In this document: positions 8,269-17,641 of the stretch, one piece after another
Layout of the letters: every line of letters starts with the position of its first letter
Numbering within the stretch: the stretch's first letter is position 1
Origin: Lascolabacillus massiliensis
GTDB lineage: Bacteria > Bacteroidota > Bacteroidia > Bacteroidales > Dysgonomonadaceae
Length of the DNA stretch: 64,000 nucleotides
Assembly: GCF_001282625.1 (NCBI RefSeq)
Contig: NZ_CTEJ01000002.1
Location: 1,552,501-1,616,500, forward strand
Direction: 5' to 3'
The notes under the pieces: model-generated
The model's input: the letters and a program-made list of their open reading frames with translations, nothing else
What the model was told of the DNA's origin: nothing
The model's database searches: none
Program-made: the position numbers and the translations under genes

Positions 8269-9438
8269 ATGAGTATTGAACCGGCAGAACATATAAAATC
8301 GATATCAGAATATTACTTCTCTGTGAAACTTGCTGAAGTTGCACGAATGAATGCAGAAGGTAAGAATGTGATTAGTCTTGCCGTCGGGGCACCCGACCGT
8401 ATGCCATCGCAATTGACTATAGAGACACTTTGTTTATCGGCACAGCGACCAGATGTTCACGCATATCAGCCATACACCGGTATACCTGAGCTTAGGAAAG
8501 CATATGCAGGTTGGTATAAGCGTTTTTTCAATGTTGATCTCTCTGTTGACGAGGTGTTGCCTCTGATTGGATCAAAAGAGGGTATTCTTCATATATCAAT
8601 GACTTTCCTGAATGTGGGTGATGGAGTATTGGTTCCCAATCCAGGGTATCCTACATACAGATCGGTTTCCAATCTGCTCAGAGCAAAAGTTATAGAGTAT
8701 GACCTGCTGGAAGATGATGGCTGGTATCCCGATTTTGATGCATTGGAAAAGATGGATTTGTCAGGTGTTAAACTTATGTGGGTAAATTACCCTAATATGC
8801 CAACCGGAGCAAAAGGATCTACCGAGCTGTTCGAGAAGCTGGTTGCTTTCGGGAAAAAGCATGAAATCATAATCTGTCATGATAACCCCTACAGTTTTAT
8901 ACTGAATGATAAACCCATGAGCATTCTTTCAGTTCCCGGTGCAAAAGATATCTGCATAGAGCTGAACTCATTGAGTAAATCGCATAACATGTCAGGCTGG
9001 CGCATGGGTATGCTTTCCTCAAATGCACAGTTTGTAAAATGGGTACTCAAGGCAAAAAGTAATATTGATAGCGGGCAGTTTAAACCTATGCAGTTGGCAA
9101 CTGTAGCAGCTCTTTCCAATAGCGACGAGTGGCATACAGATATGAACAGGATTTATGCTGAGCGAAGGGTATGGGCAGAGAAAATAATGGATCTGCTAAA
9201 TTGCAGATATGATAAAAGTCAGGTCGGCCTGTTCGTATGGGGTAAACTCCCCGATGAGGTGTCTGGCAGTGAAGAGTTTATAAATGATATACTATATAAA
9301 GCAAATGTATTTATTACTCCGGGGTTTATCTTCGGAAGTAATGGAGAGAGATTTATACGCATCTCATTAGGGTCGTCGGTCGACCTGATCAAAGAAGCAT
9401 ATAGAAGAATAGAAAATAAAATTAAAACAGAAAATTAA
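8269..9438 (+). CDS. PLP-dependent class I/II aminotransferase (aromatic pathway)
   Basis: A 389-residue fold-type I aminotransferase of the aspartate aminotransferase superfamily. The PLP lysine lies in SLSKSHNMSGWRMG, and the substrate carboxylate-binding arginine is in the C-terminal FIRISLG. NYPNMPTGA is the usual NPxNPTG-type segment. Its place between pheA and DAHP synthase-chorismate mutase suggests that it makes phenylalanine and tyrosine from phenylpyruvate and hydroxyphenylpyruvate, or forms arogenate. The 76-base gap after pheA holds no terminator, so it should be co-transcribed. Substrate preference is not proven by sequence. Confidence 0.9.
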   Translation: MSIEPAEHIKSISEYYFSVKLAEVARMNAEGKNVISLAVGAPDRMPSQLTIETLCLSAQRPDVHAYQPYTGIPELRKAYAGWYKRFFNVDLSVDEVLPLIGSKEGILHISMTFLNVGDGVLVPNPGYPTYRSVSNLLRAKVIEYDLLEDDGWYPDFDALEKMDLSGVKLMWVNYPNMPTGAKGSTELFEKLVAFGKKHEIIICHDNPYSFILNDKPMSILSVPGAKDICIELNSLSKSHNMSGWRMGMLSSNAQFVKWVLKAKSNIDSGQFKPMQLATVAALSNSDEWHTDMNRIYAERRVWAEKIMDLLNCRYDKSQVGLFVWGKLPDEVSGSEEFINDILYKANVFITPGFIFGSNGERFIRISLGSSVDLIKEAYRRIENKIKTEN

Positions 9439-9449
9439 ATAATTAAGAT

Positions 9450-10538
9450 ATGGAATTCGAATCAATTTTATTACCGGGAATAGATGCAAAGAGACCATTG
9501 GTTATCGCGGGTCCCTGCAGTGCAGAAACTGAAGAGCAGGTGATGACCACTGCAAAACAACTTGCTGCAACCGGAGTTAAAATATTCAGAGCCGGAGTAT
9601 GGAAACCAAGAACAAAGCCGGGTGGTTTTGAAGGGATTGGAAGTTCTGCACTGAAATGGATGAAAGAGGCAGAGAAAGAGACAGGCATGTATATGTCTAC
9701 AGAGGTGGCAACTGAAAAACATGTTTATGAGGCATTGAAGTATGGAATCGACCTGCTTTGGATTGGTGCCCGTACAGCTGCCAACCCGTTTGCAGTACAG
9801 GAGATTGCAGATACCCTGAAAGGTGTTGATATACCTGTATTGATTAAGAACCCTGTTAATCCTGATCTGGAGCTGTGGATTGGTGCACTTGAGCGACTAT
9901 ACAATGCAGGCATTAAAAAGCTTGGTGTGATACATCGCGGTTTCAGCACAACAGATAAAACAGTCTATCGTAATCTGCCGCAATGGCACATCCCAATTGA
10001 GCTTAAACGCAGATTCCCGACACTGCCAATTCTTTGCGATCCCAGTCACATTGGAGGTAGTCGCGATTTGATATTCAAGCTTAGTCAGCAGGCCATGGAC
10101 CTCAACTATACCGGTCTGATTGTAGAGACTCACTGTTCACCAGATGATGCGTGGAGCGACAAAGCACAGCAAATTACACCTGCTGCTCTTAAAGATATTC
10201 TCGACAGGATTGTTATTCGCGATACTGTGCAAACAACAGAAGACCTGTCGGTACTTCGTGAGCAGATTGATGAGCTGGATAATGAGTTACTGCAGCTTCT
10301 GGCCAAGAGAATGCGTGTATCCAGAGAAATTGGACAGTATAAGCTTGAGCATGATATGCCAATCCTTCAGACACAGAGATATGATCAGATTTTGACCGAC
10401 CGTGCATACCAGGGTGAGAGAATGGAGATGTCGGGAGATTTTGTAAAAAAAATACTTGAAGCCATTCATTCGGAGTCGGTCAGACAACAGATGCTGATTA
10501 TGGAGAGGGAGAAAAAGGGAAATAAATCGGCTGAATAG
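9450..10538 (+). CDS. Bifunctional DAHP synthase / chorismate mutase
   Basis: The N-terminal domain (about residues 1-265) is a 3-deoxy-7-phosphoheptulonate synthase, with VIAGPCSAE and VWKPRTKPGGFEG near the start. The C-terminal domain (about 270-350) is an AroQ-type chorismate mutase beginning LREQIDELDNELLQLLAKRM. It thus joins the first step of the shikimate pathway to the branch-point step to prephenate, with the mutase domain a likely site of feedback control. This fusion is typical of Bacteroidetes. It starts 11 bases after the aminotransferase stop. Confidence 0.95.
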   Translation: MEFESILLPGIDAKRPLVIAGPCSAETEEQVMTTAKQLAATGVKIFRAGVWKPRTKPGGFEGIGSSALKWMKEAEKETGMYMSTEVATEKHVYEALKYGIDLLWIGARTAANPFAVQEIADTLKGVDIPVLIKNPVNPDLELWIGALERLYNAGIKKLGVIHRGFSTTDKTVYRNLPQWHIPIELKRRFPTLPILCDPSHIGGSRDLIFKLSQQAMDLNYTGLIVETHCSPDDAWSDKAQQITPAALKDILDRIVIRDTVQTTEDLSVLREQIDELDNELLQLLAKRMRVSREIGQYKLEHDMPILQTQRYDQILTDRAYQGERMEMSGDFVKKILEAIHSESVRQQMLIMEREKKGNKSAE

Positions 10539-10633
10539 GAAGATTATTAATTAGCATAATAGAGTTAGAACACTCAAATATAGTTTTTCAGACTGTATAG
10601 AGAATTTGACAATAGAATAATTTAAATAGTATA

Positions 10634-11407
10634 ATGAGAATATTAATTCTTGGCGCAGGTAAGATGGGTTCATTTTTTGCTGATGTGCTCAGTTTCGATC
10701 ATGAGGTGGCTGTTTTGGATACAGATCCCAAAAAGATGAGGTTTATTTATAATACGCAAAGGATGACTGACCCTGCCGATGTGAAGGAGTTTGCTCCTGA
10801 GCTGGTTATAAATGCAGCTACGCTAAAATTCACTATTGAAGCATTTAACAACGTACTTGAATATCTTCCTAAGAACTGTATCCTTAGTGATATTGCATCT
10901 GTTAAGACAGGGTTAGAGGAGTTCTATAAAAAGTGCGACCACCCCTATGTTTCAACACATCCAATGTTTGGACCCACCTTTGCAAGTCTGAGTGATTTAA
11001 GTACACAGAGCGCAATTATCATTACTGAGTCGTCGCATCTTGGCAAAGTATTCTTCAGAGACCTCTATAAAGGTTTGAAACTAAATGTATTTGAATACAC
11101 TTTTAAACAGCATGATGAGACAATTGCCTACTCATTATCAATACCGTTTGCATCCACCCTTGTATTTGCTTCTGTAATGAAGCATCAGGATGCACCGGGT
11201 ACTACTTTCAAACGTCATATGAATATTGCTCAGGGCTTGCTCTCTGAGGATGATTTTCTTTTAACGGAGATACTTTTCAATCCTTACACATCAGGGCAGG
11301 TTGAACAGATTCGGGAGAAGCTTAAGGAGCTGATTGATATTATCGACAACAAAGATTCTCAGAGGATGAAGAGCTTTTTGACTGAAGTCAGAAAAAATAT
11401 TGAGTAG
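10634..11407 (+). CDS. tyrA: Prephenate dehydrogenase
   Basis: A 257-residue NAD(P)-dependent dehydrogenase that oxidatively decarboxylates prephenate toward tyrosine. The Rossmann motif GAGKMG is at residues 7-12, and the catalytic region includes YVSTHPMFGPT. There is no fused chorismate mutase or ACT domain. It is the last gene of the Phe/Tyr operon. The 95-base gap before it has no terminator, and a very strong hairpin follows it at 11425-11467. Confidence 0.93.
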   Translation: MRILILGAGKMGSFFADVLSFDHEVAVLDTDPKKMRFIYNTQRMTDPADVKEFAPELVINAATLKFTIEAFNNVLEYLPKNCILSDIASVKTGLEEFYKKCDHPYVSTHPMFGPTFASLSDLSTQSAIIITESSHLGKVFFRDLYKGLKLNVFEYTFKQHDETIAYSLSIPFASTLVFASVMKHQDAPGTTFKRHMNIAQGLLSEDDFLLTEILFNPYTSGQVEQIREKLKELIDIIDNKDSQRMKSFLTEVRKNIE

Positions 11408-11424
11408 TAATTGTCTGCAAAAAG

Positions 11425-11467
11425 AAAACAAAATAATCTAACCGGAGTGGTTAGATTATTTTGTTTT
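11425..11467. terminator. Strong bidirectional terminator between tyrA and the cyclophilin gene
   Basis: Bases 11425-11443 and 11449-11467 form a perfect 19-bp stem around a five-base loop (GGAGT). The outer arms are A-rich and T-rich, so the hairpin can end both convergent transcripts. Confidence 0.92.
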
Positions 11468-11490
11468 AAATCCAGTTACAGAAATATATT

Positions 11491-12300
11491 TTATTCTACA
11501 TATATTCTTATAATTTTTGCATCGGTTTTTGGGCGGCTTCTTTCGTCTACCTCTAATGCTGCAATCTTGTCGATAACACTTAAGCCTTCTATCACCTCAC
11601 CAAAAACGGTATATTCACCATCAAGGTGATGTACTCCACCAACAGATGAGTATGCCTCTTTAACACCTTCCGGCCAGATGAATTTTCCCGGTGCAATTGC
11701 ATATAGCGAGTCAACTATACTGAGAGTAGAATCCAGTAAATTATTAAAAGCCTGCTTTTCTCCAATTTTGGCAAGACTGTCCAGTCGTGCTTTGTGGGGA
11801 CTATAATAGGTTCTTATTAACTGATTCTTTATTGGCACATTCACTACCATCTCCATTGTATCCAGTCGCCCCTCACTATATTTTTGTCCATGTACAATAT
11901 ATAGCTGGGAAGCGTCGGACTTCTTCTGCGGATTTTCATTATCCCCTTTTCTGGGTGCAGCGAGTGCACCTTTTTTGTGCACCCTGTTTTTTCTGAATTC
12001 AGGCATCAGTTCCATGTCAGAGCGACCGCTTCCTATCTGTATCCCAGGAGGAGCATTTCGTGAGTCCTGTGCACCTCCCTGTATAACAAAGTTCTTTACT
12101 ACTCTGTGGAAAAGTGTTCCGTTGAAATATCCATCTTTAATAAGTTTAAGGTAATGCTCACTATGCACAGGTGTATCATCATACAAAATAGCCTTCATTG
12201 TGCCATAGTTGGTTTCAATTACCACAACAGGGTAGTTTGTCTGCGCTCTTACAATGGTTGCGCATACCAGTAGAGTCAATAGTAATATTTTTCGTTTCAT
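11491..12300 (-). CDS. Exported cyclophilin-type peptidyl-prolyl isomerase
   Basis: A 269-residue protein with a signal peptide (KRKILLLTLLVCATIVRA, then Q). The cyclophilin core is visible as GTLFHRVVKNFVIQGG and, near the end, GEYTVFGEVIEGLSVIDKIA. Between these halves lies an insertion of roughly 90 residues, rich in charged residues and absent from minimal cyclophilins. It probably assists protein folding in the periplasm or outer membrane. It is a single gene ending at the shared 19-bp hairpin. Confidence 0.9.
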   Translation of the reverse strand: MKRKILLLTLLVCATIVRAQTNYPVVVIETNYGTMKAILYDDTPVHSEHYLKLIKDGYFNGTLFHRVVKNFVIQGGAQDSRNAPPGIQIGSGRSDMELMPEFRKNRVHKKGALAAPRKGDNENPQKKSDASQLYIVHGQKYSEGRLDTMEMVVNVPIKNQLIRTYYSPHKARLDSLAKIGEKQAFNNLLDSTLSIVDSLYAIAPGKFIWPEGVKEAYSSVGGVHHLDGEYTVFGEVIEGLSVIDKIAALEVDERSRPKTDAKIIRIYVE

Positions 12301-12385
12301 AATAATCAGACGATTTAATTAACTAATAAGTTTAACTTGTCCTCCAATCACTCTAAACTGTTGCCCTGCAGTTCGGGTTTAACTG

Positions 12386-13489
12386 TTAGTTCGGAGCCTT
12401 CTTATAGATAAAGAATGCAATACCGCTAAAAATAATATTGGGGATCCAGGCAGCAACAAAAGGACTCATATTACCCTTCACCGCGAAGGTTGAGCTTACA
12501 GTCATAAAGAGGATATAAGCCATGCTTAATGCCAGTCCAATACCGATATTAAGACCCATGCCACCCTTTACCTTTCGTGCAGAGATTGAGGCACCTATAA
12601 TAGTAAGTATAAAAGCAGAAAATACCATTGCAATACGTGAATGGTATTCAATCTGAAATGGCTGTATGTTTCCCATTCCACGCTCTTTCTGACTCTTTAT
12701 ATAACTCCTAAGCTGAGGAGAAGTCATCATCTGCTGATCAGAAGAGGCTATGATAAAGTCGTTAGGAACAATATACAGAGTAGTATCAATAGATGTGCCG
12801 GTAGTGATTTTCTCATGAATACCGTCAAACTCTCGTATCTGATAGTTACGGATTGTCCATTTATATGCCGAGTCATATCGAATAGTCTGAGCAGTAAGTC
12901 TTGAGTCAAGTTCAAGATCATTGAAGTGATCCATCGAGAAGTTATAACCGGTATTACTTGCCAGGTCGAAATTATCAAAATAGACTATAGTGCCCGGTCC
13001 CACCTTAAACTGTATATCCCTGTCACCCGTTTTCTTCTTTCTCGGGTCAACATATGTCTGTTCAAACTCTATACGAGTTGAGTTTGCCGGTGGAATAATA
13101 AAGCTGCCGAAAACAAATGTAAACATAGCTATAACAAAAGCAGAGATCATGTAGGGTTTTAGTAATCGTCTGAAGCTTATGCCATTTGAGAGTATTGCGA
13201 TAATTTCTGAATTGTTAGCCATTTTGGATGTAAAATAGATAACCGCAAGAAATACGAAGAGAGGGCTGAATAGATTGGTGTAATATGGGATAAAATTGAG
13301 ATAGTAGTCAAATATAATACCATGAATAGTTGCATTATTTGACATGAACTTATCAATCTTTTCATTTATGTCGAATACCACTGCAATAGATATAATCAGT
13401 GCAATCATGAAAACAAAAGTTCCCAGGAATTTCTTGATTATATACCAATCAAGTTTTTGTATTCTGTAATAATCCCTATCTATTCTCAT
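12386..13489 (-). CDS. LptF/LptG (YjgP/YjgQ) family permease
   Basis: A 367-residue inner-membrane protein with three N-terminal helices (about residues 17-40, 60-90, 100-125), a large central periplasmic domain and three C-terminal helices (about 290-365). This is the layout of LptF and LptG, the membrane subunits of the ABC transporter that moves lipopolysaccharide. The partner ATPase LptB is not in the window. The gene lies 44 bases after tgt and has its own promoter-like box at 13517-13510. Whether it is LptF or LptG cannot be decided here. Confidence 0.9.
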   Translation of the reverse strand: MRIDRDYYRIQKLDWYIIKKFLGTFVFMIALIISIAVVFDINEKIDKFMSNNATIHGIIFDYYLNFIPYYTNLFSPLFVFLAVIYFTSKMANNSEIIAILSNGISFRRLLKPYMISAFVIAMFTFVFGSFIIPPANSTRIEFEQTYVDPRKKKTGDRDIQFKVGPGTIVYFDNFDLASNTGYNFSMDHFNDLELDSRLTAQTIRYDSAYKWTIRNYQIREFDGIHEKITTGTSIDTTLYIVPNDFIIASSDQQMMTSPQLRSYIKSQKERGMGNIQPFQIEYHSRIAMVFSAFILTIIGASISARKVKGGMGLNIGIGLALSMAYILFMTVSSTFAVKGNMSPFVAAWIPNIIFSGIAFFIYKKAPN

Positions 13490-13509
13490 GCAATTAAATA
13501 TATTGGCTC

Positions 13510-13517
13510 CAAAGGTA
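13510..13517 (-). promoter_or_regulatory. Promoter -7 box of the LptF/G gene
   Basis: TACCTTTG on the minus strand in the 44-base gap after tgt, 21 bases before the ATG. Confidence 0.5.
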
Positions 13518-13533
13518 TAAAAAATCAGGATCT

Positions 13534-14664
13534 CTATAACCTGCGTGTAACGTTTTCAATCATCATCGGCTTCCACTGAGAAAAAGTGCCATCGATAATA
13601 TGCTTTCTAGCCTCTTTCATCAGCCAGATATAAAAAGCCAGATTATGAATTGAGGCAATCTGTAATCCCAGTATTTCGTTGCTGTTGATAAGATGACGAA
13701 GATATGCCTTACTATAGAGAGTATCTACATAAGAAGCACCATCCTCCTCTATAGGAGAGAAGTCGTTCTTCCACTTCTCGTTACGCATGTTCATAACACC
13801 CTGTTTGGTGAAGATCTGTCCATTGCGGCCATTACGGGTAGGCATTATACAGTCGAACATATCCACACCCCTTTCAATAGCCTCAAGAAGATTTTCAGGC
13901 TTTCCCACACCCATGAGGTAGCGGGGTTTATCTTTTGGCAGAATATCATTTACAAGCTCTACCATCTCATACATCTTCTCTGTTGGCTCACCTACCGCTA
14001 ATCCGCCAATAGCATTGCCATCAGCTTCCAGTGCCGCGATATTCTCTGCAGCACGGCGGCGAAGATCGGGATATACACACCCCTGTACGATTGGGAAAAG
14101 AGATTGTTTATGACCATACGGACATTCGGTCTCATTAAAGCGCTTAATACATCTTTCCAGCCAACGTTCAGTAAGTTCAAGTGATTCTTTGGCATAAGCA
14201 TAGTCAGCATCTCCCGGAGTACATTCATCAAATGCCATAATAATGTCAGCACCTATAGTACGCTGAATATCCATAACCTTCTCCGGAGTGAAGAAATGCT
14301 TTGAACCATCGATGTGAGACCTGAACTCAGCTCCCTCTTCTGTGAGTTTTCTGTTTTCCGTAAGAGAGAATACCTGGAAACCTCCACTGTCGGTGAGCAT
14401 CGGCTTGTTCCAGCTGTTGAACTTATGCAAACCTCCTGCACCTTTTAAGATTTCTAATCCCGGACGGAGATATAAATGATAAGTGTTGCCAAGAATAATC
14501 TCCGCACCAATATCGCTCTTCAGTTCGTTGATATGTACCGCCTTGACACTGCCTACGGTGCCAACAGGCATAAAGACAGGAGTCTCTATTTCACCATGAT
14601 CGGTTTTGATCAGTCCCGCTCTCGCGTTCGATTTTGTATCTGTATGAATTAATTGGAAATCCAA
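13534..14664 (-). CDS. tgt: tRNA-guanine transglycosylase (queuine tRNA-ribosyltransferase)
   Basis: A 376-residue enzyme that exchanges guanine 34 of GUN-anticodon tRNAs for the queuosine precursor. LTDSGGFQVFSL and DIIMAFDECTPGDADYAYA carry the conserved catalytic and base-recognition segments, and GGLAVGEP is present. The C-terminal zinc site is unusual: where E. coli TGT has CxCxxC before NYSRAYL, this protein reads GASYVD before TLYSKAYL, so three of four zinc ligands are missing while the fourth (H of SIHNLAFY) remains. It has its own promoter box at 14700-14692. Confidence 0.94.
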   Translation of the reverse strand: MDFQLIHTDTKSNARAGLIKTDHGEIETPVFMPVGTVGSVKAVHINELKSDIGAEIILGNTYHLYLRPGLEILKGAGGLHKFNSWNKPMLTDSGGFQVFSLTENRKLTEEGAEFRSHIDGSKHFFTPEKVMDIQRTIGADIIMAFDECTPGDADYAYAKESLELTERWLERCIKRFNETECPYGHKQSLFPIVQGCVYPDLRRRAAENIAALEADGNAIGGLAVGEPTEKMYEMVELVNDILPKDKPRYLMGVGKPENLLEAIERGVDMFDCIMPTRNGRNGQIFTKQGVMNMRNEKWKNDFSPIEEDGASYVDTLYSKAYLRHLINSNEILGLQIASIHNLAFYIWLMKEARKHIIDGTFSQWKPMMIENVTRRL

Positions 14665-14691
14665 CTCGCTTATTTTGTGTTAAGTTTAAAT

Positions 14692-14700
14692 GCAAAGATA
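14692..14700 (-). promoter_or_regulatory. Promoter -7 box of tgt
   Basis: TATCTTTGC on the minus strand, 28 bases before the ATG. A TTTG on the minus strand (14719-14716) lies 15 bases upstream, slightly closer than usual. Confidence 0.6.
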
Positions 14701-14785
14701 GAGTTTTTGACGTTACAAATAGAATTGTACCTGCTTAAAAAATGCAATGAACAGATACGAATTAGTGTAAAGTGGAATAAAATCG

Positions 14786-14793
14786 TATTTTTG
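14786..14793 (+). promoter_or_regulatory. Promoter -7 box of lipA
   Basis: TATTTTTG matches TAnnTTTG and lies 73 bases before the lipA ATG, in the gap between the divergent tgt and lipA. Confidence 0.45.
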
Positions 14794-14866
14794 TCAGTAG
14801 TTACATTTTAAAATCACATAATGACTCGTTGTTTTTTTACAACGTGCATAAACATAGTTAATTATT

Positions 14867-15730
14867 ATGGAAAATAAACCGGAATTAATGACAAGAAAGC
14901 CTGATTGGCTGAAGATATCTCTCCCTCAGGGAAAGGAGTATCTAAATGTTAAAGATGTTATAGCGAGAAAAAAACTACACACAATTTGCGTTAGCGGCAA
15001 ATGTCCAAATATGTCAGAATGCTGGGGCAGAGGCACAGCAACATTTATGATTTTAGGAGATATATGCACAAGAGCATGCAGATTTTGCTCAGTAAAGACC
15101 GGCAGTCCAAGAGGCATTGTTGACTGGGGTGAACCGGAGCGACTGGCAGAAAGTATCAAGAGTATGGAACTGAGGCATGTGGTGCTTACAAGTGTTGACA
15201 GGGATGACCTGCCAGATGGTGGTGCCGGATTCTGGGCAACAACTGTAAGAAAGGTTAAAGAGGTTAATCCGCATGTGACAATTGAGACTCTCATTCCTGA
15301 TTTTAACGGGGTAGAGGAGCATATTAACCTTGTGATTGACTCAGGACCTAATATTGTTTCTCATAATATGGAAACAGTAAGAAGACTTACACCCAAGATC
15401 CGCAGCAGGGCAAAGTATGACACCAGTCTGAAGACACTTGAGACAATTGCAAAAAGTGGAAAGGCGAAACCTAAGTCAGGAATCATGGTTGGTTTGGGTG
15501 AACTTGAGGAGGAGGTTATACAGACCATGGATGATCTTATTAATGTAGGTTGCAGGGTACTTACAATTGGTCAGTATCTGCAACCCACCAAAAAGCATCT
15601 TACAGTAAAGGAGTTCATAAAGCCAGATCAGTTTAAGAGATATAAGGAAATAGGACTCGAAAAGGGTTTCCAGTTTGTTGAGAGTGGTCCTTTGGTCCGT
15701 TCTTCCTATCATGCGGAAAGGCATATCTAA
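14867..15730 (+). CDS. lipA: Lipoyl synthase (radical SAM)
   Basis: Inserts two sulfur atoms into protein-bound octanoyl groups. The 287-residue protein has both iron-sulfur motifs: the auxiliary cluster Cys set in CVSGKCPNMSEC and the radical SAM CTRACRFC, which keeps the lipoyl-synthase spacing CxxxCxxC. The C-terminal RSSY serine that ligates the auxiliary cluster is present. lipB follows after an 80-base gap on the same strand, so the pair supplies lipoic acid for 2-oxoacid dehydrogenases or glycine cleavage. Confidence 0.96.
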   Translation: MENKPELMTRKPDWLKISLPQGKEYLNVKDVIARKKLHTICVSGKCPNMSECWGRGTATFMILGDICTRACRFCSVKTGSPRGIVDWGEPERLAESIKSMELRHVVLTSVDRDDLPDGGAGFWATTVRKVKEVNPHVTIETLIPDFNGVEEHINLVIDSGPNIVSHNMETVRRLTPKIRSRAKYDTSLKTLETIAKSGKAKPKSGIMVGLGELEEEVIQTMDDLINVGCRVLTIGQYLQPTKKHLTVKEFIKPDQFKRYKEIGLEKGFQFVESGPLVRSSYHAERHI

Positions 15731-15810
15731 TTAGATGAGTATAGGATTGAGATTACACAATAAATCAGAAGTTTCTAAATAATAATTTAGTGAGGGAGTT
15801 AACAGGTGTA

Positions 15811-16518
15811 ATGAAGAGGGTTGAGTTTCAGAATCTTGGGCGAATACGTTATAAGGATGCCTGGGATTATCAGCAGAAGTTATTTGACTTGGTTGTCAAT
15901 GAAAAAATTGATATGAAGGGAAAAGAGGGACTTGAAGGTTTCTCTGAAAAGAGCCTGAAGCAATATCTTCTGTTCTGTGAACATGAGCATGTCTTTACAA
16001 TCGGCAAAAGTGGGAACAGACAGAATTTGCTGATTGCAAGACATCTGTGTGAGAGTAGAAATATCGACCTCCACGAAATTGACCGGGGTGGAGATATAAC
16101 ATATCACGGACCTGGTCAGCTTGTGGTTTACCCGATTATCGACCTTGAAGAGTATGGTATAGGCATTAAAAAATATATCTCCATGCTGGAAGATGTAGTG
16201 ATTAAAACATTAAAACATTTCGGTCTGGAAGGTGATAAAGATGAGAAAGCCATGGGGGTGTGGATTGATTCAAAAGATCCGGTTAAAGCGCGTAAGATAT
16301 GCGCAATAGGAGTCAGAGTGAGCCGTTTTGTTACAATGCATGGTCTTGCCCTTAACGTCAATACTGATCTATCTTATTTTGATTATATCAATCCCTGCGG
16401 ATTTACCGACAGAGGGGTAACTTCAATTGAAAAGGAGGTTAACAGAAAAATTGATATGAATGATGTTTCAGAAAGAATGAAAGAGGCTTTTGCAGAAGTG
16501 TTTGGAATGACTTACTGA
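15811..16518 (+). CDS. lipB: Octanoyltransferase
   Basis: Transfers octanoate from acyl carrier protein to lipoyl domains, making the LipA substrate. The family motif RGGDITYHGPGQLVVYP is clear, and the catalytic region continues with the conserved lysine and cysteine of GLALNVNTDLSYFDYINPCG. The ATG at 15811 (235 residues, opening MKRVEFQNLGRIRY) is preferred over an in-frame GTG at 15790. It is downstream of lipA in a probable two-gene unit. Confidence 0.95.
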   Translation: MKRVEFQNLGRIRYKDAWDYQQKLFDLVVNEKIDMKGKEGLEGFSEKSLKQYLLFCEHEHVFTIGKSGNRQNLLIARHLCESRNIDLHEIDRGGDITYHGPGQLVVYPIIDLEEYGIGIKKYISMLEDVVIKTLKHFGLEGDKDEKAMGVWIDSKDPVKARKICAIGVRVSRFVTMHGLALNVNTDLSYFDYINPCGFTDRGVTSIEKEVNRKIDMNDVSERMKEAFAEVFGMTY

Positions 16519-16575
16519 TCTCATTTACTTAATCTTTTTTAACCACAAATGTTTATGAAACCGCTTTAACATTCC

Positions 16576-16583
16576 TAAATTTG
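16576..16583 (+). promoter_or_regulatory. Promoter -7 box of the moxR-bat operon
   Basis: TAAATTTG matches TAnnTTTG, 40 bases before the MoxR ATG, in the 104-base gap after lipB. Confidence 0.5.
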
Positions 16584-16622
16584 TGATTCGTGAAACAGAC
16601 ATCCATTTAACAATTAAATTTT

Positions 16623-17618
16623 ATGAGCCAAACTGTTGATATTAAAGAGTTAAACGAGAGGATAGAGCGCAAAAGTGCCTTTGTACAGACATTGGTTACC
16701 GGGATGAACAGGGTAATAGTTGGACAGAAACATCTTGTTGAATCACTGTTGATAGGGTTACTGTCTGACGGTCATATTCTGCTTGAAGGTGTGCCGGGGT
16801 TGGCAAAAACACTGGCTATTAAAACACTGGCTCAGCTAATTGATGCAAAATACAACCGTATTCAGTTTACTCCTGACCTTCTGCCCGCGGACGTGATTGG
16901 AACCATGATATACAGTCAGCGCAACGAAGAGTTCCTGGTTAAACATGGTCCTGTATTTGCTAATTTTGTTCTTGCTGACGAGATTAACCGCGCACCTGCT
17001 AAAGTTCAGAGTGCACTTCTGGAAGCTATGCAGGAACGTAACGTTACAATTGGTGAACAAACATACAGGTTGCCAAATCCATTCCTGGTAATGGCAACAC
17101 AAAACCCTATAGAGCAGGAAGGTACATATCCGCTGCCGGAAGCACAGGTTGACCGTTTTATGCTTAAGGTAGTTATCTCATATCCAACAAAAGAGGAGGA
17201 AGCACAGATTATTCAGCGCAATATATTTGAACCGATTACAACTGATGGTGCTGTTGTCTCAACAGATGAGATACTGGAAGCACGTAAAGTTGTACAGGAA
17301 GTTTATATAGATGAAAAGATAGGTAAATATATTGTTGATATTGTATTTGCAACCCGCTTCCCTGAGCAGTACGGCATGTCAGGTTTAAAAGATATGATCG
17401 ATTTCGGAGCATCACCCCGTGCATCTATCAACCTTGCTCTGGCTGCCAGAGCATATGCCTTTATCAAGCGACGCGGGTATGTGATTCCTGAAGATATTCG
17501 TGCAGTATGCCACGATGTTCTGCGACATAGAATTGGATTAACATATGAGGCAGAAGCAAACAATTTAACCTCTGAAGAGATTATCAGCGAGATACTGAAC
17601 AAGGTTGAGGTGCCTTAA
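16623..17618 (+). CDS. MoxR-family AAA+ ATPase
   Basis: A 331-residue AAA+ ATPase with Walker A GVPGLAKT (residues 56-63), Walker B LADEIN (about 116-121) and an NPIEQEGTYPLPEAQ sensor region. MoxR ATPases act as chaperone-like partners of VWA-domain proteins. Here the gene heads an operon with DUF58 and Bat proteins, the standard partner set, so it is likely to drive assembly or maturation of the Bat complex. It is cytoplasmic. Confidence 0.95.
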   Translation: MSQTVDIKELNERIERKSAFVQTLVTGMNRVIVGQKHLVESLLIGLLSDGHILLEGVPGLAKTLAIKTLAQLIDAKYNRIQFTPDLLPADVIGTMIYSQRNEEFLVKHGPVFANFVLADEINRAPAKVQSALLEAMQERNVTIGEQTYRLPNPFLVMATQNPIEQEGTYPLPEAQVDRFMLKVVISYPTKEEEAQIIQRNIFEPITTDGAVVSTDEILEARKVVQEVYIDEKIGKYIVDIVFATRFPEQYGMSGLKDMIDFGASPRASINLALAARAYAFIKRRGYVIPEDIRAVCHDVLRHRIGLTYEAEANNLTSEEIISEILNKVEVP

Positions 17619-17641
17619 TCTGAAAGAGCATAAGGGTATAG

